NCBI GenBank assembly: GCA_949320185.1
Contig: CASGHK010000044.1
Location: 1 to 44,213 of the forward strand
Direction of reading: 5' to 3'
Length of the DNA: 44,213 nt
Source: an uncultured Methanomicrobiales archaeon
GTDB lineage: Archaea; Halobacteriota; Methanomicrobia; Methanomicrobiales; Methanospirillaceae
Shown here: positions 40,200-44,213 of the stretch, piece after piece
Position numbering within the stretch: the stretch's first letter is position 1
Layout of the letters: each line of letters opens with the position of its first letter
Translations under genes and position numbers: made by a program
Notes under the pieces: model-generated
What the model was told of the DNA's origin: nothing
Seen by the model: the letters and a program-made list of their open reading frames with translations, nothing else
Databases searched by the model: none

Positions 40200-41761
40200 T
40201 GGGAGAGACCGTCGGGTTCATCGACATCGGAACGAACTCGGTCCGCCTGCTCGTGGTCCGGATCGGCCTTCGGGGTTCATTCTCGGTCCTCTCGGACCAG
40301 AAGGCGACGGTCAGGCTCGGCGAGGGGGAGTTCGGAGCAGGCGGGTCTCGCGAACGACTCTCGGACGGGGCGATGGACCGTGCGGTCGTCGTCGCACGGC
40401 GATTCGGCGACCTCGCCCGGTCTTTTCACGCCTCGGAGATCGTCGCTGTGGCGACATCGGCGACACGGGACGCGCGCAACCAGTCCACCTTTCTCGGGCG
40501 TCTCCGCGAAGAGGCGGGCATCGACGTGCACGTGGTGTCGGGCCCCGAGGAGGCGCGGCTGATCTACCTCGGTGTCGCGAGCGGCCTGTCGCTCAACGGT
40601 GATTCGATGCTGGTCATCGACATCGGTGGAGGAAGCACGGAGCTCGTTGTCGGTGATCGCGCCTCGCACCGGTTCGTCGCGAGCGCTCGTCTCGGCTCCA
40701 TCCGGCTCGCCTCACTCTACCCGCCGAAAAAGCCCTCCGGGGCCTACACTCCTGCCGAATACGCCGCGATGTGCGAGTACTGCCGCTCCGCCCTTCTCCG
40801 TCCGCTCGAGGGGCTCTCGGAACACCGGTTCGACCGGGTGCTCGGCGCCTCCGGGACGATCCAGAACCTCGCCGAGATCGCCGGCCGTCTGGCGGAACCC
40901 GGGTCGCCGGGCCCCTTCCCACGCATCACGCGGGAAGGACTTGGTCGGGCGGCACGCCACCTTCTCTCTCTTTCGCTCGAGGAGCGGCGCAGCGTGCCCG
41001 GGATCAACCCCGGGAGGGCGGACATCATCGTGCCGGGCGCTGCGATCCTCGAGACGGTCCTCGACCACCTCGGACTCGAGTCGGTGACGATCACCCGTCG
41101 CGGGCTCAAGGAGGGGCTTCTCTTCGACTACCTCTCGCGCCACGGGTACCTGCCGCCGCAGGGAGCCTTCTCGGTGCGGGAGGAGTCGGTCAACCGGCTC
41201 CGCCGTGTCTGCGGGTGTGCGGAGGCGCACACGGACCAGGTCCGCCACCTCGTCCGACAGCTCTTCGACTCCGGGCGGGCGATCGGCCTCCACCACCTGG
41301 GGCCGGCTGAAGGCGAGCTCCTGGAGTACGCGGCACTCCTCCATGACTGTGGGACCTTTGTATCCTTCTCGAACCACCACGTTCACTCGCAGTACCTCAT
41401 CTCGCACGCAGAACTGCTCGGGTTCGACGAGCGGGAGGTGATGCTGCTGGGCTCGATCGCCCGTCTCCACCGCAAGAAGGTGCCGGGTCGACGGAGCGCG
41501 GTCTTCTCCACGATCCCCGAGCCCGATCGGCAGACCGTCCTTTCCCTCGCCATTCTCCTCCGGCTCGCGGAGAGCCTCGACCGGACCCACGCCGGGCTCG
41601 TGAAATCGGTTCTGTTCGAAGATCATGGCCGGGCAGTCCGTCTCCTTGTCTCGTGCGACGGGGACTGCCACCTGGAACGGTTCTCGATCGAGGAACAGCG
41701 GGAGCCCTTCCGGCGGGTCTTTGACCGGGTGCTCGAGCCGGTCGTGAGAACGGAGATGTGA
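40199..41761 (+). CDS. ppx: exopolyphosphatase / Ppx-GppA phosphatase with C-terminal HD domain
   Basis: A 520-residue enzyme that releases phosphate from polyphosphate ends (or pppGpp in relatives). The actin-like ASKHA core includes GFIDIGTNSVRLLVVRI (phosphate 1), the catalytic-Glu segment VSGPEEARLIYLGVASG and VIDIGGGSTELVVGD (phosphate 2), then GASGTIQNLAEI. The C-terminal ~200 residues are an HD domain with LLHDCG. Bacterial Ppx has a similar four-domain plan. ATG 40199 overlaps the upstream stop by one base. It belongs to a translationally coupled operon with CHAD and HD proteins. Confidence 0.93.
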   Translation: MGETVGFIDIGTNSVRLLVVRIGLRGSFSVLSDQKATVRLGEGEFGAGGSRERLSDGAMDRAVVVARRFGDLARSFHASEIVAVATSATRDARNQSTFLGRLREEAGIDVHVVSGPEEARLIYLGVASGLSLNGDSMLVIDIGGGSTELVVGDRASHRFVASARLGSIRLASLYPPKKPSGAYTPAEYAAMCEYCRSALLRPLEGLSEHRFDRVLGASGTIQNLAEIAGRLAEPGSPGPFPRITREGLGRAARHLLSLSLEERRSVPGINPGRADIIVPGAAILETVLDHLGLESVTITRRGLKEGLLFDYLSRHGYLPPQGAFSVREESVNRLRRVCGCAEAHTDQVRHLVRQLFDSGRAIGLHHLGPAEGELLEYAALLHDCGTFVSFSNHHVHSQYLISHAELLGFDEREVMLLGSIARLHRKKVPGRRSAVFSTIPEPDRQTVLSLAILLRLAESLDRTHAGLVKSVLFEDHGRAVRLLVSCDGDCHLERFSIEEQREPFRRVFDRVLEPVVRTEM

Positions 41762-41768
41762 TCGGCGC

Positions 41769-41954
41769 ATGTACTTTCCGTTACGACACCTGACCCCCCG
41801 CCGGATCGCGTTCTTCGCGGTGATCGAGACCCTGGTGGCTGCCGTCCTGGCGGGGGTGACGGCCGTGATCTACCCGCCCGGGTTCGGGACCCTGCTCCTT
41901 TTGCTCGCCTCGATGACCGTGATCACGATCGTGCTGATGGTGACCGGTTCCTGA
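41769..41954 (+). CDS. small two-helix membrane protein at the end of the polyphosphate operon
   Basis: A 61-residue protein with a basic N-terminus (YFPLRHLTPRRI), a first hydrophobic helix (AFFAVIETLVAAVLAGVTAVI) and a second (GTLLLLLASMTVITIVLMVT), joined by YPPGF. It starts 7 nt after the ppx stop, so it is almost certainly co-transcribed. Two transmembrane helices with basic residues inside suggest both ends in the cytoplasm. No family is recognised; it could anchor polyphosphate enzymes at the membrane, which is speculation. Confidence 0.65.
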   Translation: MYFPLRHLTPRRIAFFAVIETLVAAVLAGVTAVIYPPGFGTLLLLLASMTVITIVLMVTGS

Positions 41955-42104
41955 TCGCGCTTGGGGGGCCGTACGGTGAGCAATCGGAACGCCCCCCGGA
42001 CCAGAGCCGTACTCCACCGGTGTCAATGGCCCTCTTTCTCGTCGACGATGACCGGACGGCACGCTCGGTCTCGACCGGCACCTGTCCCGCTCGCTGCCGG
42101 CGCA

Positions 42105-42362
42105 TCATGAGATCCTGGATATGCACCCGGGACGAACCCCGCCCGGTGCGAATGCCCCGGCACCGGCCCTTCGATCCGGGCCGCCTGTTCGACCGGGGTG
42201 GGGACCGCAGTGGGCTCCATTCACCACCTCCAGGTGCCGGGTGAGGGAATCCCGTTCGCACTCGAAGAGCCGGAGGACGGTCCGGCACCACGGTCCACCG
42301 TTTCGATCCCCGTCGGTGACCACCCGGACGGTGCGCCCCCAATCGGTCCCCTCCACGTCCAC
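42105..42362 (-). CDS. possible small protein (85 aa), uncertain
   Basis: A GTG-started frame encoding 85 residues, with a protein-like first half (DWGRTVRVVTDGDRNGGPWC, then LRLFECERDSLTRHLEVVNG) and a Pro/Gly/Arg-rich second half that looks non-coding. It could be a real small protein whose 3' end has shifted frame, since the neighbouring frame to 42023 is also open. The surrounding stretch 41955-42421 otherwise holds nothing I can support. Confidence 0.3.
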   Translation of the reverse strand: MDVEGTDWGRTVRVVTDGDRNGGPWCRTVLRLFECERDSLTRHLEVVNGAHCGPHPGRTGGPDRRAGAGAFAPGGVRPGCISRIS

Positions 42363-42421
42363 GGTTCATCGTTCTCCAGTCATGATTGTCGGCGGGTCCA
42401 CAGGGGGGTGTCCCGCGCCGC

Positions 42422-42946
42422 TCAGGCGTCGGGGGCGAGGGTGAACCGCCAGGCGCAGAACTCACCGGGCGGATGGGGATCGGGTGGAGCATGGATGCAC
42501 TCGACCCGGATCCGGGGGTCGACCTCGCGTGCAAACGAGACGAATTCGGCCCGGTGCATCTCCCTGCAGACGTACTCCCTGAGCCCACGGCGGAGCCGCG
42601 CCTCCTGGGTGGGGCAGGACGGGACCGTGATCCGGACCTCGTCCTCCCCCTCCTCGATCGTGTACCCGACGATGATCGCCCAGGGAAAGAGCCGGAGGGT
42701 CTCGACAAATCCGGAAAGGCCCGTGGAGTCGATCCCGAACCGTCGGCGCAGATCCCGTGCTGCCATCCCGGCGACGCGGCCCCAGACTCGCTCGTTCATC
42801 TCCTCCGCCGCCCCCTGTCCCGACGCCTCCGCCATCTCGATGAACCAGAACGCATCGACGACCCGGTAGTGCCAGAGGAGGAATTCGAGGTACTCCCGCA
42901 GCTCCTCACGGTCCATCAGGTCCAGCCTGGACTCCGTTTCCACCAT
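42422..42946 (-). CDS. DUF6125-family protein
   Basis: A 174-residue soluble protein matching the DUF6125 pattern: helical N-terminus ([29 protein letters not shown]), [81 protein letters not shown] and [19 protein letters not shown]. The spaced cysteines (SCP, VCRE, ECIH, FCAW) suggest a metal or haem/ligand site; the family is related to L-2-amino-thiazoline-carboxylate hydrolase-like proteins, but its function is unknown. ATG 42946 or ATG 42916 can start it. A TATA-like ACCTATTTGG lies at about 42977-42986 on the minus strand. Confidence 0.72.
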   Translation of the reverse strand: MVETESRLDLMDREELREYLEFLLWHYRVVDAFWFIEMAEASGQGAAEEMNERVWGRVAGMAARDLRRRFGIDSTGLSGFVETLRLFPWAIIVGYTIEEGEDEVRITVPSCPTQEARLRRGLREYVCREMHRAEFVSFAREVDPRIRVECIHAPPDPHPPGEFCAWRFTLAPDA

Positions 42947-42986
42947 GCCATCACCGGGGAGTGGTCGCCTGGGCCGGCCAAATAGG

Positions 42987-43285
42987 TTACCACGGTGAAC
43001 GATCGGCCCTACGCAGGTCGAGGCCCGCTCCCACCATCATCCACCTCCTTCCATGCCTGGAACCGGGGGTGGAACGCGTGTCCCCGGCTGTCACGACCTT
43101 CGTCCCTCTCCGGGCCCCCTTCGTGTCCATGGGGCGGAGGACGATTGGATATGCAGGGGCCGGCACGGTGAGGGGGGTCCAAGAGGGGAGAAGTGACACC
43201 TGGTGGCGGGTGGCGATCGTGAGAAAAAGTGAGGTGCAGGGCCCATCCCTTCGGCTCCGGGGACGGAGCACGTGAGCTTAAGGAC
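42987..43285. other. intergenic stretch without recognisable features
   Basis: About 300 GC-rich bases between the DUF6125 promoter and the cupin stop codon. Open frames exist on both strands, but their translations are Arg/Pro/Ser-rich with no recognisable motif. I see no RNA gene, repeat or clear promoter here. Confidence 0.4.
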
Positions 43286-43687
43286 TCACTCGGTGGGCTT
43301 TCCGTCGAAGTGCTCTTCGTTCTCGAGGGCCTCTTTTCGCGTCCGGCGGACAGTTTTGTCCAGGTGCTCCGGTGGCCCGTAGATCGTGTAGAGCTTGAGG
43401 TGTGCCGTCTTCGATGTGTTGACGACATTGTGCATCGCCCCACTCGGGACGACGACGCCGCTGCCGTCTTTAACTGCCGTCTCGACGCCATCGATCACGA
43501 CCGTGCCCTCACCCTCTTCGAACCGGAAGAACTGGTCGACGTCGTCGTGCACCTCCATCCCGATCTCCTCGCCCGGCGGGAGGTTCATCAGGACGAGCTG
43601 GATGTACTTCCCCGTGTAGAGGACGCGGCGGAAGTCCGTGTTCTCTGTCGTAGCGTTCTCGATATCGGCGATAAATCCTTTCTTCAT
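43286..43687 (-). CDS. cupin-domain protein (133 aa)
   Basis: A 133-residue single cupin barrel. The first cupin motif is IGMEVHDDVDQFFRFEEGEG (GxxxxxHxxxxQxxxxxxG, with Gln where Glu is usual) and the second VVVPSGAMHNVVNTSKTAHLKLYTIYGPPEH. One metal site is likely; the family includes mannose-6-phosphate isomerase-like and dioxygenase proteins, and the substrate is unknown. ATG 43687 has GGAGA about 9 nt upstream. A perfect inverted repeat (43708-43725) lies 21 bp before the start. Confidence 0.88.
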   Translation of the reverse strand: MKKGFIADIENATTENTDFRRVLYTGKYIQLVLMNLPPGEEIGMEVHDDVDQFFRFEEGEGTVVIDGVETAVKDGSGVVVPSGAMHNVVNTSKTAHLKLYTIYGPPEHLDKTVRRTRKEALENEEHFDGKPTE

Positions 43688-43707
43688 GCAGTCATCTCCC
43701 TGTTTTC

Positions 43708-43725
43708 AACCATCCTGAGATGGTT
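43708..43725 (-). promoter_or_regulatory. perfect inverted repeat upstream of the cupin gene
   Basis: AACCATC-CTGA-GATGGTT is a perfect 7-bp inverted repeat with a 4-nt centre, located 21-38 bp upstream of the cupin ATG. That position overlaps the likely leader and transcription start, fitting an operator for a dimeric regulator or an RNA hairpin. Confidence 0.45.
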
Positions 43726-43791
43726 TGAGCAGAATGGGCCCGAGAGCCATTTCATGCTTTGTGTCGAGGACTACGCCGACTACTGGTGCTG

Positions 43792-43944
43792 CTATCTCTC
43801 TCTTCTGACCTCGGACCGTGGACTGACTCTCCCATCGGATTGGATGGCGAAGTTGAATACGTCGACTCTCGTCTTTCCAACTCCCGCTGCTCCACACCGG
43901 TCTTCGGGAACGGACCGTATCTCCCGTCGATTGAAGTGAAAGAG
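43792..43944 (-). other. short open stretch with Walker-A-like motif, probably a remnant or chance
   Basis: The minus strand has an open frame of about 50 codons without a good start codon, containing GAAGVGKTRVDVFNFAIQSDG before a TAG. GAAGVGKT fits a P-loop but no ATPase domain follows. It may be a gene remnant, a conserved non-coding element, or coincidence. Confidence 0.25.
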
Positions 43945-43960
43945 TGACCAGCATTTTGAC

Positions 43961-43974
43961 AAATACCTATAACT
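43961..43974 (+). promoter_or_regulatory. TATA-like element of the interrupted response-regulator gene
   Basis: AAATACCTATAACT provides a TATA-like stretch about 50-60 nt before the ATG at 44022; transcription would begin near 43995. It would now read into the insertion sequence. Confidence 0.4.
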
Positions 43975-44021
43975 ACAACGATCGGCAAGTTACATCATAG
44001 CCATCCAGTCCGTGAACCGTT

Positions 44022-44117
44022 ATGCTCCGCGTCCTGTATGTTGATGACGAAAAGGCCCTCCTGGAACTCGGAAAAGGGTATAGTGTCAAACTAGCCCCTA
44101 ACCTCCTTCTCCAATAA
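44022..44117 (+). pseudogene. response-regulator gene interrupted by the insertion sequence
   Basis: ATG 44022 begins MLRVLYVDDEKALLELGK, the classic start of a CheY-like receiver domain: strand 1 (RVLYV) followed by the acidic pair DD at residues 8-9 that binds Mg2+, then helix 1. After codon 18 (44075) the reading enters the insertion sequence and ends at a TAA at 44115-44117. The phospho-acceptor Asp and everything after it are missing. In Methanomicrobiales such receivers often head large PAS-kinase proteins; the remainder should lie beyond the element. Confidence 0.85.
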
Positions 44118-44213
44118 CTCAAGGATGCGCTTCATTTTCATTTTGTCGCTCTCCTTTCTGTGATTATATCTCCAAACATATTCACCTAAATACAGGAATA
44201 ATTTATCTCTCCG
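44076..44213 (-). mobile_element. 3' end of the same insertion sequence, right copy, inverted
   Basis: The exact reverse complement of 1-138. The element tip (GGGTATAGTGTC) starts at 44076, directly after codon 18 of the response-regulator gene, and the body extends to the right beyond the window. With the left copy it forms a pair of inverted elements whose same ends both face into the window. Confidence 0.85.
44091..44213 (-). pseudogene. C-terminal 40 codons of the transposase, right copy (cut by window edge)
   Basis: Identical to the left copy: the minus-strand frame is open from the window edge to TAG at 44091-44093. Absolute identity of the two copies over 138 bp indicates recent transposition or gene conversion, or that the assembler ended both contig ends in one collapsed repeat. 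Confidence 0.65.

Noticed and set aside
40712-41770. 352-codon minus-strand open frame
   Set aside because: Antisense to the exopolyphosphatase; no motif and no ribosome-binding site in context.
1-44213. Composite transposon carrying all 44 kb
   Set aside because: The cargo is ordinary housekeeping and methanogen-type genes, the flanking eight bases differ, and both insertions broke local genes; two independent insertions explain it better.

Overview
The window looks like a chromosomal stretch from a GC-rich methanogenic archaeon, most likely of the order Methanomicrobiales. The evidence is archaeal TATA-type promoters, a PAS-protein family with a degenerate H-box, a Ser/Thr-Pro-rich beta-helix/PKD surface protein, an archaeal-type UMP kinase, a DUF5591 (archaeosine-synthase-related) protein, a single-chain ADP-forming acyl-CoA synthetase and a PAPS-reductase/cysteine-desulfurase fusion. 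The genus cannot be fixed from the sequence alone.

Both ends carry the same 138 bp in inverted orientation (1-138 and 44076-44213). Each is the 3' end of an insertion sequence with the last 40 codons of a DDE transposase (IS1595/ISXO2-like by eye). Each copy cuts a reading frame after 18 codons: an unidentified minus-strand start on the left and a response-regulator gene on the right. The window is therefore probably a contig bounded by two inverted copies of one element.

Layout. 0.3-2.6 kb: two small unknown proteins and a GAF/PAS protein. 2.6-7.3 kb (minus): an operon of the PAPS-reductase/SufS fusion, FdhD and a GntP-type permease. 7.4-8.4 kb (minus): a zinc ribbon, a coiled-coil protein and an NTF2-like protein. 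8.5-11.6 kb: a five-PAS histidine kinase. 11.6-14.7 kb (minus): a polar amino acid ABC transporter. 14.7-15.25 kb: a gene-poor region with a palindromic TATA element and competing hairpins. 15.25-18.9 kb: the DUF5591 protein, then a tightly overlapping plus-strand operon (NrdG-type radical SAM, UPF0200 kinase, TIM-barrel isomerase, RNase Z). 18.8-22 kb: YgiQ-type radical SAM, double rubredoxin and a channel-like membrane protein. 22.1-29.9 kb (minus): a 1,873-residue secreted beta-helix/PKD protein that seems to start at CTG, preceded by the acyl-CoA synthetase. 30-36.3 kb: DNA repair (endonuclease IV, endonuclease III), tRNA-Ala, tRNA-Pro, DUF47 and Pit phosphate transport, UMP kinase, AmrS-type radical SAM and a Mut7-C protein. 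36.3-42 kb: a polyphosphate operon (ppk1, CHAD, HD, Ppx-HD, small membrane protein). 42-44 kb: a DUF6125 protein, a cupin and the broken response regulator.

Two themes stand out. Phosphate uptake (Pit with DUF47) lies 4-5 kb from a complete polyphosphate make/bind/degrade operon, suggesting a phosphate storage system. A cysteine desulfurase fused to a PP-loop enzyme overlaps fdhD, suggesting a dedicated sulfur relay to formate dehydrogenase or another molybdo/tungsto-enzyme. Functions are inferred by recognising motifs in the translations; no database search was run.
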